A stretch of DNA of 64,000 nucleotides from Terasakiella sp033100395 (GTDB taxonomy: Bacteria > Pseudomonadota > Alphaproteobacteria > Rhodospirillales > Terasakiellaceae). The notes beneath the pieces were generated by a model. That model saw nothing but the letters and a program-made list of their open reading frames with translations. It did no database searches and was not told the origin of the DNA. Location of the stretch: the NCBI RefSeq assembly GCF_033100395.1, contig NZ_JAWLVJ010000013.1, positions 66,288-130,287 on the forward strand. The letters run 5' to 3'. This document shows positions 42,073 through 51,436 of the stretch, piece after piece. The translations under genes were made by a program, and so were the position numbers. Position 1 is the first letter of the stretch, and every line of letters begins with the position of its first letter.

Positions 42073-44257
42073 AGCGTTAGGGCAAATAGAAGTCGCTCAG
42101 GTCCCCGCGGAATCAAAGCCGCTGGTCCCGACGGCAGAAGCAATTAAAAAGTCGCCTCTGCTTGCAAACCTGCGCGAAATTTCAGATTTTGCTGCCTGCC
42201 TTGAAGTGCTGCTTTTATCCCTAAGCTGGCGCGGTCAGGAACGTAATATCGCGGAAGCTATGCCGCACTTTGCCGATGAACTCGATCTCACAGGTTTCCG
42301 TAACGTAATGGCAAACCTGCAATATTCAAGTCGCCCGGAACGTATTGAACTTCATAAAATTGACCCTCGCTTGATGCCCTGCCTGTTTGTCCCTGACGAT
42401 GGTGCTGCCTGCATTCCGTTGGCACGTAGCGATTTTGGCTTGCGTGTCTTTAGCGGCGGGTCAGGGGATTATGTCACGCTAAGCGGCAATGACATGGTCC
42501 TGAAAGGGACAGCTTATTTTTTTAAATCTGTTGATGTGGATGAACAGAAGCTTGTTCAACAGAAAATCGGCTGGTTTTGGATGGTCATGGAACGGTTCCG
42601 TTCTCTGGTTTATCAAATTCTTGGCCTGACCTTGCTGCTAAACCTGCTTGCCTTGGCAACACCGCTGTTTGTGATGGCGGTCTATGACAAGGTGGTTGCA
42701 ACAGGCTCTATGTCCACGCTGGCCTATTTTGGTGTCGGCGTGTCAATTGCCATAATCTGCGACTATGTCTTGCGTAAAATTCGAACGCGGATATTTGCTT
42801 TTGTTGGTGCCAGGATTGATCACATAGTCGGGAACGAGGTCTTCAAGCGGATCATGTTCTTGCCGCCAGCCTTTACCGAACGTGCCACTATTGGTGCGCA
42901 GGTTGCCCGGATCAAAGACTTCGAATCTGTACGTGATTTTTTCACAGGCCCGATGGCTGTGGTGCTGTTTGAAATTCCGTTTTCTTTCATCTTTATTACA
43001 GTTATCTTCATTTTGGGTGGCGCCGTTGCAATTGTTCCTATCTTTATGTTGGTGTTGTTCTGGTTGGTCGCACTGGCTTTTGGACCGATGATCCGGGATG
43101 CGATCAGTGCGACGGCGCGTTTTGGGTCCAAGCGTCAGGAACTGGTGATCGAAACCATTTCTTCCATGCGGGCGATTAAATATACCAATGCCGAAGAAAC
43201 ATGGTTGGCGCGTTATCGTGAACTGTCTGCACAGGCTTCTATGGCGAGCTTTAAGTCCACGCAAGTGACGACCTACCTGACTACGATTTCTCATGTTCTG
43301 ATGATTACATCAGGTGTGGCAACGATCGGCTTTGGTGTTTTTCGCGTATTTGACGGTGTGATGACCATTGGCGGACTGGTTGCCTCCATGATCCTGGTTT
43401 GGCGCGTGTTAGGCCCGCTGCAGTCCGGTTTTGTGACCTTGACCCGTGTGGAACAGGTACGCTCTTCGATTACGCAGATCAACAATCTGATGAACATTAA
43501 TTCCGAACATAAAGACCACGTGGTGAATTCAAACCGCAAAATTGAGGGTTTTATCGAGTTTGGTCGTGTTTCCCTGCGTTATTCCCCCGAAGCAGATCCT
43601 GCTTTGGTTGGTGTGAATTTTGATATCAAGCCGGGCGAAGTTTTGGCCATCCTGGGTGGTAACGGTTCGGGTAAGTCTACGATTTTAAAGCTTTTATTGG
43701 GAATGTATGTGCCGCAGGCTGGCAGTATTCGTGTGGATCAAACCGACATTCGACAGCTTGATCCGGTTGAATTAAGGCAAATGATTGGTTATGCGCCACA
43801 AACAACACAGTTTTTTTATGGTACAATAGCCCAGAACCTGCGTCTTTCAAATCCGGCAGCATCCGACGAAGAAGTCGCGGCTGCCTGTGAAAAAGCAAAT
43901 GTTCTGAAAGATATTGAAGACTTGCCCAAAGGGTTCTGGACGCGGATTGGCGAAGGCACAGGTGGACAGTTGCCAACCAGTTTTCAGCAACGCCTGAACC
44001 TTGCGCGCTGTTTTATTAAAAATCCGCGCATTATGTTGTTTGATGAACCGGGCAATGGGCTTGACTTCGATGACGATCAGGCCTTTATGAGAACAGTAAG
44101 CGATTTGAAAGAAACAGGTGTTTGTAGTTTCATTGTGACCCACCGGCCAAGTCACTTGAAAATTGCAGATAAAATCCTGTGGCTGGAAAATGGTCATATG
44201 AAAATGTATGGTCCAACTGATGATGTAAAACCCCACTTGCCGAAAGATTTCCTATGA
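42065..44257 (+). CDS. Type I secretion ABC transporter subunit 2
   Basis: A 730-residue exporter half. Residues 35-165 look like a degenerate C39-peptidase-like domain without an evident catalytic Cys-His pair, as in RTX-toxin and LapB-type exporters. Membrane helices run from about 185 to 470. Nucleotide-binding domain: Walker A GGNGSGKST (near 532), Walker B IMLFDEPGNGLD, H-loop VTHRPS. The signature reads LPTSFQQR rather than LSGGQ. Paired with the preceding gene it would form a heterodimer. The HlyD gene overlaps its end by four bases (ATGA). Confidence 0.88.
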   Translation: MAEALGQIEVAQVPAESKPLVPTAEAIKKSPLLANLREISDFAACLEVLLLSLSWRGQERNIAEAMPHFADELDLTGFRNVMANLQYSSRPERIELHKIDPRLMPCLFVPDDGAACIPLARSDFGLRVFSGGSGDYVTLSGNDMVLKGTAYFFKSVDVDEQKLVQQKIGWFWMVMERFRSLVYQILGLTLLLNLLALATPLFVMAVYDKVVATGSMSTLAYFGVGVSIAIICDYVLRKIRTRIFAFVGARIDHIVGNEVFKRIMFLPPAFTERATIGAQVARIKDFESVRDFFTGPMAVVLFEIPFSFIFITVIFILGGAVAIVPIFMLVLFWLVALAFGPMIRDAISATARFGSKRQELVIETISSMRAIKYTNAEETWLARYRELSAQASMASFKSTQVTTYLTTISHVLMITSGVATIGFGVFRVFDGVMTIGGLVASMILVWRVLGPLQSGFVTLTRVEQVRSSITQINNLMNINSEHKDHVVNSNRKIEGFIEFGRVSLRYSPEADPALVGVNFDIKPGEVLAILGGNGSGKSTILKLLLGMYVPQAGSIRVDQTDIRQLDPVELRQMIGYAPQTTQFFYGTIAQNLRLSNPAASDEEVAAACEKANVLKDIEDLPKGFWTRIGEGTGGQLPTSFQQRLNLARCFIKNPRIMLFDEPGNGLDFDDDQAFMRTVSDLKETGVCSFIVTHRPSHLKIADKILWLENGHMKMYGPTDDVKPHLPKDFL

Positions 44258-45633
44258 GTGGTCAAGAAGTTACAACGAACAACGATCAGGGTGATAAGCC
44301 GCTTCATCCGGTCCAGTTTAAAATCGGGTCACGCCAAACGCGTTATTTGGCGCAATCCGTTGTATTGGAAGAAGCAGGCAGTTCCTCATTAATCCGTGCT
44401 GGAATGATGACGGTTGGTCTGGTTATTGTTGCCTTTATCCTCTGGTCCTATGTGACAGAAGTGGATGAGGTTGCGATTTCTTTTGGCGAAGTTGTGCCTT
44501 CCAGCCGTATTCAAACCATTCAGCACCTTGAGGGTGGGATCGTTTCAGAAATTCTGGTGCGTGAAGGCCAGATCGTAGAGGCGGGCGACATTATGTTACG
44601 CCTTGACCCTGCGGCTGCTTATTCTGAACGTGCACAAATGCAAGCTCGTCGTGCATCTTTGTTGTTGAAAGCGGAACGACTGCGTGCGGTTGGTCTGGAC
44701 CGTGAACCTGATTTTTCCATTGTCGGAAAAGAATACGCAAACCTGGTGAAAGATCAGGAAGCCATTTATCAAGTGCAAACCAGTTCCCAGAACAGTAGTA
44801 GACAGGTATTGCTCAATCAGATTGAACAAACACGTACAGAACTGGATGTTATGGATGAAAAAGAGGCAACGGAACGTCAACAGACGAGCATCATTGAAGA
44901 TGAACTTCGGATGCGTGAAAAGCTATATAAGCAGGGGCTGACATCCAAAGTCGTCTATCTTGACCTGAAACGTCAGGCGAACCAATCACGTGGCGAGGTG
45001 AATAAACTGGTTCAGGAACGTCTCAAAGCGATTGAAGCTCACGAAGAGGCAAAAAGTAGACTGGCACAGGATATCGCTAAAGCCAAAGAACAGGCGTTGC
45101 AGGAAATGGGAACGGTAACATCAGAGCTGGCCCAGGTTCGAGAAGCCTTGGCAAAACTGGATGACCGTGTAAATCGTTTGGAAGTCGTTGCCCCTGTTCG
45201 CGGAATCGTAAAAGGCCTCGAAGCTTCGACGGTAGGCGGTGTGTTGGCACCGGGTGCAACGATCACTGAAATCGTTCCGCTGGATAAAGAACTGATTGTT
45301 GAAACGAAGATTGAAACCAAGGATGTTGGTCACATGCGTGTCGGTCAGCCTGTTACGGTTAAGATTACCAGTTTTGATTATGCCCGTTACGGCGGGATCA
45401 CGGGGGAGCTGACAAACATCTCAGCCACCACCTTTATGAATGAACAGGAAGACCCATACTATAAAGGTACTATCACCCTTGATCGAAGCTATGTGGGCTA
45501 TGACCCGGAAAGCAACCGGATCATGCCGGGGATGACAGTTCAGGCTGACGTGACAACAGGTAAAAAGACACTGCTGCAGTATCTGCTGAAACCTGTTTAT
45601 TCTTCGGTCAACGAAGCCTTCCGCGAACGATAA
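44254..45633 (+). CDS. HlyD-family membrane fusion protein
   Basis: A 459-residue periplasmic adaptor for type I secretion. One membrane helix (about 45-67), a lipoyl half (IQHLEGGIVSEILVREGQIV), a long alpha-helical coiled coil (about 125-310), the second lipoyl half (VVAPVRGIVKGLEAST) and a C-terminal beta-barrel. It would link the ABC pair to an outer-membrane TolC-like channel, which is not in this window, nor is an obvious RTX substrate. Its 3' end overlaps the convergent Nudix gene by 37 bases. Confidence 0.93.
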   Translation: MSGQEVTTNNDQGDKPLHPVQFKIGSRQTRYLAQSVVLEEAGSSSLIRAGMMTVGLVIVAFILWSYVTEVDEVAISFGEVVPSSRIQTIQHLEGGIVSEILVREGQIVEAGDIMLRLDPAAAYSERAQMQARRASLLLKAERLRAVGLDREPDFSIVGKEYANLVKDQEAIYQVQTSSQNSSRQVLLNQIEQTRTELDVMDEKEATERQQTSIIEDELRMREKLYKQGLTSKVVYLDLKRQANQSRGEVNKLVQERLKAIEAHEEAKSRLAQDIAKAKEQALQEMGTVTSELAQVREALAKLDDRVNRLEVVAPVRGIVKGLEASTVGGVLAPGATITEIVPLDKELIVETKIETKDVGHMRVGQPVTVKITSFDYARYGGITGELTNISATTFMNEQEDPYYKGTITLDRSYVGYDPESNRIMPGMTVQADVTTGKKTLLQYLLKPVYSSVNEAFRER

Positions 45634-46040
45634 GACAGATCAATCACGCGCTGTGTAAAAGCGGGGAGATCATATTCTCCCAGTTTGGAATAGGGTACCC
45701 AACGGGCTGCTGCCGCATCGTCCAGGGCTTTTAGACCACCGTGGTCATAAAGGCAGGAAACCTCGATCAAGGTATAGTGATACTTGACCCGTCCATCTTC
45801 ATCGGTGTGAATGGAATCAACACAGTCGATGAATTGTGGGTCTTTGATGTAGATCGCGGTTTCTTCCAGAACTTCACGTGCGGCGCCGTCAAAAACGGTT
45901 TCACCCACATGCTGCGCGCCACCCGGCAGGCTCCAGATCCCTTTGTTAGGTTCCTTTGCACGTTTAATGAGCAGGATTTCTTCCCCTCTATGGACGACAA
46001 CGCCAATGCCAACCCAGGGTCTGTCGGGGTAAGTACGCAT
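45597..46040 (-). CDS. Nudix hydrolase
   Basis: A 147-residue enzyme with a complete Nudix box at 41-63: Gly41, Glu47, Arg55-Glu56 and Glu59-Glu60. The only departure from the consensus is Ala62 for Gly. The general fold (WVGIGVVVHRGEEILLIKRA at the start) resembles ADP-ribose pyrophosphatase or MutT-like housecleaning enzymes; the substrate is unknown. Its last 12 codons overlap the end of the HlyD gene on the other strand. Confidence 0.9.
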   Translation of the reverse strand: MRTYPDRPWVGIGVVVHRGEEILLIKRAKEPNKGIWSLPGGAQHVGETVFDGAAREVLEETAIYIKDPQFIDCVDSIHTDEDGRVKYHYTLIEVSCLYDHGGLKALDDAAAARWVPYSKLGEYDLPAFTQRVIDLSYRSRKASLTEE

Positions 46041-46154
46041 ACAAAACCTTCATCAAATGTATTTTTTTAACCTTGTGCTATTAGACTGGATTGCATAATT
46101 AATTTAAACAGTTAATATAAATCCAACTACAAATGATCCTGAAAGGTTTCATGA

Positions 46155-46538
46155 ATGGCGCAAGGACACGCAGCGAAACGCTTTATTGACCGTAAAGTTT
46201 TTTATGCTGGGGATAAGATTTTCAAAGAAGGCGAACCGGGGGACCGGGCCTATATTGTTGAACGCGGCATGGTTGAAATCTTCAAGATGATCGACGGTAA
46301 AGAAGTGGTTTTGGGGACCATCAACAAAGGCGGTATTTTTGGGGAAATGGCCCTAATCGACAATTCTCCCCGTATGGCGGCGGCGCGCGCTGTTCAGCAA
46401 ACCACCCTCGTAATCATTACTCGCGATGTGTTTGAAAGCAAATTGGCAAAGGCGGACCCGTTCGTGCGTGGTCTGATCAATATTTTCGTGAAAAATATTC
46501 GCCGTATGGGGCAGGAACTGGCGAAATACAAGTCTTAA
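46155..46538 (+). CDS. Stand-alone cyclic-nucleotide-binding protein
   Basis: A 127-residue protein made of a single cNMP-binding domain. The phosphate-binding cassette FGEMALIDNSPRMAAARA is canonical, with the Glu that contacts the ribose and the Arg that contacts the cyclic phosphate. There is no DNA-binding or enzymatic output domain. It probably acts as a soluble cAMP or cGMP receptor through a partner protein. A class III cyclase gene is 11 kb away at 57249-58463. Confidence 0.88.
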   Translation: MAQGHAAKRFIDRKVFYAGDKIFKEGEPGDRAYIVERGMVEIFKMIDGKEVVLGTINKGGIFGEMALIDNSPRMAAARAVQQTTLVIITRDVFESKLAKADPFVRGLINIFVKNIRRMGQELAKYKS

Positions 46539-46544
46539 GCGACT

Positions 46545-46787
46545 TTATTCCCCCTCAGAATCCATTACTTCACCATTGCCGACCAAAAGATTGGCTTGAT
46601 GTTTGACGCTTCCTAAGAATTGTTCGTCAGATTGTGGGTGGATGGTGAAGATATATTCTTCCGCCATGGCTTTTTGTTGGGCAATTTCTTTGGCTGCTGC
46701 CTCGTCTTCTGCTGCGATATGAACGATAGAGACACCGTTTTCGCCTTTTTCAGTGGCATAGACGTATTGAACAACCCAATTCTGCAT
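46545..46787 (-). CDS. 80-residue hypothetical protein
   Basis: A small acidic soluble protein, MQNWVVQYVYATEKGENGVSIVHI followed by a helical AAEDEAAAKEIAQQKA segment. The pattern (beta hairpin then Ala/Glu-rich helix) suggests a small alpha/beta fold, but I recognise no family. It converges on the cyclic-nucleotide-binding gene with six bases between stops. Confidence 0.6.
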   Translation of the reverse strand: MQNWVVQYVYATEKGENGVSIVHIAAEDEAAAKEIAQQKAMAEEYIFTIHPQSDEQFLGSVKHQANLLVGNGEVMDSEGE

Positions 46788-46882
46788 TTATCTCACATTT
46801 CGTTCTTTTTAATCTCACTTAAAAACTATACCATGCCTGCATTCGCGCATAAACGTGAATTTACCAACTAGGGACAGCTGCT

Positions 46883-47662
46883 ATGACGCAAGAAGATAAT
46901 ACTGATAAAGATGCCGGAAAACCAAAAGGCCTGACCGTCCTTGGACGCTTGCGTGCCTATTTTTTGACAGGTATTCTTGTCATTGCGCCTATCTCTATCA
47001 CGATTTTATTTACCTGGCTGTTCATCGATTTTGTTGATGAAAAAGTCACACCTTTGATCCCCGCAGCCTATAACCCAGAAACCTATCTGCCATTTGGCCT
47101 GCCAGGCCTTGGTTTGCTTGTAGTTGTCATTGTCCTGACGTTGGTTGGCATGCTGACAGCTGGCTTCGTGGGGAAGCTTCTGGTGCGCATCAGCGAGGGG
47201 ATCATGGCACGTATGCCGGTGGTCAGCGGTATCTATAGTGCGGTAAAGCAAATCTTTGAAACCGTGTTGGCGCAGAAATCACAGGCTTTTCGTGAAGCAG
47301 TGCTGGTTGAATATCCCCGTCGCGGCATCTGGGCCATAGGTTTTGTCTCAGGTACTACAGAAGGGGAAGTTCAGAACCTGACGGAAGACGAATGTGTAAA
47401 TATCTTCCTGCCTACCACACCAAACCCGACATCTGGCTTCCTGTTGTTTGTTCCAAAGCGCGACCTGATCCCACTTAGTATGACGGTAGAACAAGCGGTG
47501 AAAATGGTGATCTCTGGCGGGATTGTTACACCACCGGATACACGTAGCCTTGAAGAACAACAGCGTCCGCAAACCTCTGCAAAAACATATGAAGATGTCG
47601 ATGTTCTGCGCGAAAAAGAGAATGCGCCCGTTCTGGTTTCTAAAAAATCTGAGCCTTCCTAA
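46883..47662 (+). CDS. DUF502 family membrane protein
   Basis: A 259-residue inner-membrane protein with two helices near the N-terminus (about 24-50 and 75-98) and a conserved cytosolic region: VVSGIYSAVKQIFETV, AVLVEYPRRGIWAIGFVSG, IFLPTTPNPTSGFLLFVPK. This is diagnostic for DUF502, widespread and of unknown function. Its stop codon is immediately followed by the GTG start of the TPR gene, so the two are probably translated together. Confidence 0.9.
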   Translation: MTQEDNTDKDAGKPKGLTVLGRLRAYFLTGILVIAPISITILFTWLFIDFVDEKVTPLIPAAYNPETYLPFGLPGLGLLVVVIVLTLVGMLTAGFVGKLLVRISEGIMARMPVVSGIYSAVKQIFETVLAQKSQAFREAVLVEYPRRGIWAIGFVSGTTEGEVQNLTEDECVNIFLPTTPNPTSGFLLFVPKRDLIPLSMTVEQAVKMVISGGIVTPPDTRSLEEQQRPQTSAKTYEDVDVLREKENAPVLVSKKSEPS

Positions 47663-49309
47663 GTGGAAAAGAACGTTCGCAAATTCCATAACCTGATTTC
47701 GATCCTTGATAAAAAGGTCGAAAAGCAGGCCATGCCCAATCAAAAGTGGGCGAGCTTTGTTGCGCTGACCAAAACAGGTAAAATCTCCGACCAGCCGATG
47801 ATACACGCAGCCAATGCGCTGATGGCATTCGGGTTTGAGAAAAAAGCCTGTGATATGCTGGTGCTGGGTTGTGAAATTTTGGTCAAGTCAGGTGCGCTAC
47901 TGGAAAAAATGGTCCAGACCCTGCGCCAGTTTGATCGCGAACGCGAAGCTGTTCAGTTTCTTAAAAAACGGATTAAAGCTGACCCGCAGGATTGGGCTGC
48001 AACCCGTCTGTTGGGGCGTGTTTATTATCATCAGGAAGATATCGTACAGTATCAGGGACTGATTGATAGCTTTCTTGAAAGCAACCCGGATCATCTGGAT
48101 GGCCTTGTTGAAAAGGCAAGCTATCAGGGGGTGAAGGGGCAGTCAGATATTCAGGCGACGCTGGTTAAAATTCTGGATATTCAGCCGGATCATTTGTTCG
48201 GGCTGTCGCAAATGGTGCAGCATTATGCCATTTCTTATGAATTTGATCAGGCTGGGGATTATCTGAAAAAACTGAAAGAACACCACGCGGACCATGCGCT
48301 TTACAGCTATTGCCAGGGGATGCTTTGTGACCAGAAACTGGATTACGAACAGGCCCTCGTTCACTACAACGAAGCCTTGGCGCGCAATCCGGAAATGATT
48401 GAAGCTTATGGTAAGTCCGGCGGCATGATGGTCAAACTTGGCCGTGATCTGGAAGAGGCCTGGTATCGTCTGGAAGCACGTTTTCCCCAATTGCTCAACC
48501 GCCCCGACGGGCCTTTTTGGCGTGGGGAAGACCTTGAAGGTAAAAAGATTTTGATATGGGCGGAACAAGGGATTGGTGATCAGCTAAGCTTTGTTTCCAT
48601 GCTGCGTGACCTGCCAGCCGGGATCAAGCAGGTGGATATCGAATGCGAGGCCAAATTGGTGTCGCTCTATCAAAGAAGTTTCCCGGATTTTAACGTTTAT
48701 CCACGACGCAAAAATCGTAAAACGACATATGACTATCATATGCCGATCGGGGCGTTGGCACGTTATCTGCGCCCTGACTTGGACAGTTTTACCAAGACAG
48801 ACGCTGTCCCGCTTGTTGTGGATGTGGATCAGGCACAGAATTGGCAAAGCTGGCTGGATGGTTTGGGTGACGGCAAAAAAGTTGGTCTTGCTTGGCGCAG
48901 CGGGACTTCTTCGATGGTCAGAAGTCGGGATGCCGCCCATTTGATTGATGATCTGGGTGACTTGTTGAAGTTGGAAAATGTGCAGTTTATCAATCTATTC
49001 TACGCGGATGCCTCTGAAGAACTGGCCGAGGTTCAGGAAAAACTGGGTGTCACCATCCATACACCGCCCGAACTTGACCAGTTTGATGATATCGATGGCA
49101 CAGCCGCACTGATCAAGAACCTTGATCTGATGGTCGGTGTTGCTTGTGCACCTGTTCGACTGGCCCAGTCCGTTGGTGTTGAAACTGTCCTGACTTATAC
49201 AGGGGACGCTGGTGCGGTTGATCCCTTATGGTGGCCGTGGACGACGTATATCAACCGTCATGGTGATGAAAACTGGGACATTACCCCGATCTTAGATAAG
49301 CTACGCTAG
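47663..49309 (+). CDS. TPR protein with glycosyltransferase-like C-terminal domain
   Basis: A 548-residue protein. Residues 30-270 are tetratricopeptide-type helical repeats. Residues 285-548 resemble the GT-B-like domain in bacterial TPR glycosyltransferases: KILIWAEQGIGDQLSFVSML, KVGLAWRSG, and a late NLDLMVGVACAPVRLAQSVG segment. In the usual family the last motif is D-x-x-V-x-x-D-T-A-x-x-H-x-A; here the Asp-Thr and His are replaced (GVACAPVRLA), so activity is doubtful. The GTG at 47663 directly follows the DUF502 stop; Met24 (47732) is an alternative. The 3' end overlaps recG by 29 bases. Confidence 0.8.
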   Translation: MEKNVRKFHNLISILDKKVEKQAMPNQKWASFVALTKTGKISDQPMIHAANALMAFGFEKKACDMLVLGCEILVKSGALLEKMVQTLRQFDREREAVQFLKKRIKADPQDWAATRLLGRVYYHQEDIVQYQGLIDSFLESNPDHLDGLVEKASYQGVKGQSDIQATLVKILDIQPDHLFGLSQMVQHYAISYEFDQAGDYLKKLKEHHADHALYSYCQGMLCDQKLDYEQALVHYNEALARNPEMIEAYGKSGGMMVKLGRDLEEAWYRLEARFPQLLNRPDGPFWRGEDLEGKKILIWAEQGIGDQLSFVSMLRDLPAGIKQVDIECEAKLVSLYQRSFPDFNVYPRRKNRKTTYDYHMPIGALARYLRPDLDSFTKTDAVPLVVDVDQAQNWQSWLDGLGDGKKVGLAWRSGTSSMVRSRDAAHLIDDLGDLLKLENVQFINLFYADASEELAEVQEKLGVTIHTPPELDQFDDIDGTAALIKNLDLMVGVACAPVRLAQSVGVETVLTYTGDAGAVDPLWWPWTTYINRHGDENWDITPILDKLR

Positions 49310-51362
49310 CATCTTCTTCGAACAGATACAGCAGCGTGCGAAGGGCTTGTCCGCGTTCTGACTGCAATTCCGGATCATTTTCCAAGATCAGTTTGACGTC
49401 ATCGCGCGCGGCGGCCAGCAATTCTTCATGGGCGGGCAATTGGGCGAGCTTGAATTCCGGCAGGCCGCTTTGGCGTGTGCCCAAAACTTCCCCTGCACCG
49501 CGCAGACGTAAATCTTCCTCGGCAATCACAAAGCCATCTTCTGTTTCACGCATGATCTTAAGGCGCGATTTCCCATTTTCTGAAAGGGGTGATCCATATA
49601 ACAGCAGGCAGGTCGAGGCATCCCTCCCCCGGCCAATCCGTCCACGTAATTGATGAAGTTGGGCAAGACCAAAACGTTCGGCATGTTCGACAATCATGAC
49701 CGTGGCTTCGGGTACATTCACGCCAACTTCGATCACCGTGGTTGCAACCAGAACATCAATATCACCCTTGGCAAAGGCTGCCATGACCGCATCTTTTTCG
49801 GTGCCCTTCATCTTGCCATGGACCAGTCCGACCCGGTCACCGTAGATGCTGTGCAGATGATCAAACCGTTCTTCGGCGGCTGCAACTTCGATCTTGTCAG
49901 ATTCTTCCACCAACGGGCAGACCCAGTAGATCCGCGCACCCTTTGAAACCATTCGGCCGATGCCGTGTGCGACTTCTTCCAGTTTGCTCAGTGCCATTAC
50001 GCGGGTATCAACAGGTTTTCGTCCCGCTGGTTTTTCTAACAAGCGTGATACATCCATATCGCCATAGGCCGTCAACATCAATGTGCGCGGGATGGGGGTG
50101 GCGGTCATGACCAGTACGTCAACATGCTGGCCTTTTCCTGCCATGGCAAGGCGTTGATGCACGCCAAAGCGATGTTGTTCGTCAATCACGGCCAGGCCGA
50201 GGTTGTTGAATTCCACATCTTCCTGAAACAGAGCATGTGTTCCAATGGCAAGTTGCGCGTCGCCGGACTGAATTTGTTCCAGAATAGCGGTGCGTTTTTT
50301 TCCTTTGTCACGACCTGTCAAAACGATCGGCGTAATGCCTGTGCCTTCTAATAGTGGCTCAATCGTTTCCATATGCTGACGTGCGAGGATTTCTGTTGGG
50401 GCCATGATGACGGCTTGCATACCACATTCAATGGCATTCAGCGCGGTCATCAGCGCTACAACCGTTTTCCCGCTGCCCACATCGCCTTGCAGCAATCGGA
50501 GCATGCGAAGGGGCTGTGCCATGTCATCGGCAATTTCTTTTAAAGACTCTTCCTGTGATCCAGTGAGGGAAAAGGGCAGGGCATCCAGAACCTGCTTGCG
50601 CAGACGGCCGTCTCCTTTGATAGAACGCCCGGATGCTTTTCTGACGGTTCGGCGCACCAAAGCAAGGGCCAATTGGTTTGCCAGAAGTTCATCATATGCC
50701 AGACGTTCGCGCGCCGGATGGTCTGCATAAAAATCTTCTTCGGCCAGCGGGGTATGGGCCTTTTTCAGGCTTTCCTGCCACCCGACCCAATTCTTTTTTG
50801 CTTTGTAGGATGGATCAAGCCATTCAGGTAGTGTGACCGTTTTTTCAAGGGCTGCGCGTACCGTCTTGCCCATCAGCTTGTTGGTGACGCCAGCGGTCAA
50901 AGGATAAACCGGATCAACCGTCTGGATATCTTCACGTTCGTCTTCAGTGCCCATCCGGTCCGGGTGGGTCATCTGCAAGATGCCGTTAAACCGTTCTACG
51001 GTACCGCTGACGATGCGGGTTTCGCCTTCGGGCAATTGCTTGTTCAGATAATCCCCACGGGCATTGAAGAAGACTAGTTCGAGCGGTCCTGTTTCATCAA
51101 AACAGGCGATTTTGTAAGGCGCACGGCGGTTTCTGGATGGATAATGTTTCATCACCGTGACTTCCAGTGTCACGACCGTATGGTCCGGTGCATCCTTGAT
51201 CTTGGGGGAGAAACGACGATCCACATATGATGTGGGCAGATGCCAGATGATATCGACAATATGTTCGCCCGTGATTTTTTCCAGCAACTTGGATATGCGT
51301 GGGCCGACGCCTGCAAGGGACGTGATTGGCTTGAAGAAGGGAAAAAGTATTTCAGGGCGCAT
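49281..51362 (-). CDS. recG: ATP-dependent DNA helicase RecG
   Basis: A 693-residue branched-DNA helicase for fork reversal and recombination. An N-terminal wedge/OB domain, Walker A LLQGDVGSGKTVVALM, motif II IDEQH, SATPIPRT-type motif III (TATPIPRT), and the C-terminal LRGRIGRG and RLRGAGEVLGTRQSG motifs. I chose the ATG at 51362 (MRPEILFPFF), the typical alphaproteobacterial start; a frame 21 residues longer looks non-homologous. It is divergent from sdhE-mfd with 74 bases between, a conserved alphaproteobacterial arrangement. Confidence 0.95.
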   Translation of the reverse strand: MRPEILFPFFKPITSLAGVGPRISKLLEKITGEHIVDIIWHLPTSYVDRRFSPKIKDAPDHTVVTLEVTVMKHYPSRNRRAPYKIACFDETGPLELVFFNARGDYLNKQLPEGETRIVSGTVERFNGILQMTHPDRMGTEDEREDIQTVDPVYPLTAGVTNKLMGKTVRAALEKTVTLPEWLDPSYKAKKNWVGWQESLKKAHTPLAEEDFYADHPARERLAYDELLANQLALALVRRTVRKASGRSIKGDGRLRKQVLDALPFSLTGSQEESLKEIADDMAQPLRMLRLLQGDVGSGKTVVALMTALNAIECGMQAVIMAPTEILARQHMETIEPLLEGTGITPIVLTGRDKGKKRTAILEQIQSGDAQLAIGTHALFQEDVEFNNLGLAVIDEQHRFGVHQRLAMAGKGQHVDVLVMTATPIPRTLMLTAYGDMDVSRLLEKPAGRKPVDTRVMALSKLEEVAHGIGRMVSKGARIYWVCPLVEESDKIEVAAAEERFDHLHSIYGDRVGLVHGKMKGTEKDAVMAAFAKGDIDVLVATTVIEVGVNVPEATVMIVEHAERFGLAQLHQLRGRIGRGRDASTCLLLYGSPLSENGKSRLKIMRETEDGFVIAEEDLRLRGAGEVLGTRQSGLPEFKLAQLPAHEELLAAARDDVKLILENDPELQSERGQALRTLLYLFEEDASVAYLRSG

Positions 51363-51436
51363 GGTTTGAAGGTGACATCTTGGTAAAAGGAAGCTATATC
51401 CTAAGCAAATTTTCATTTCTGGCAAATGGTGTTCTT

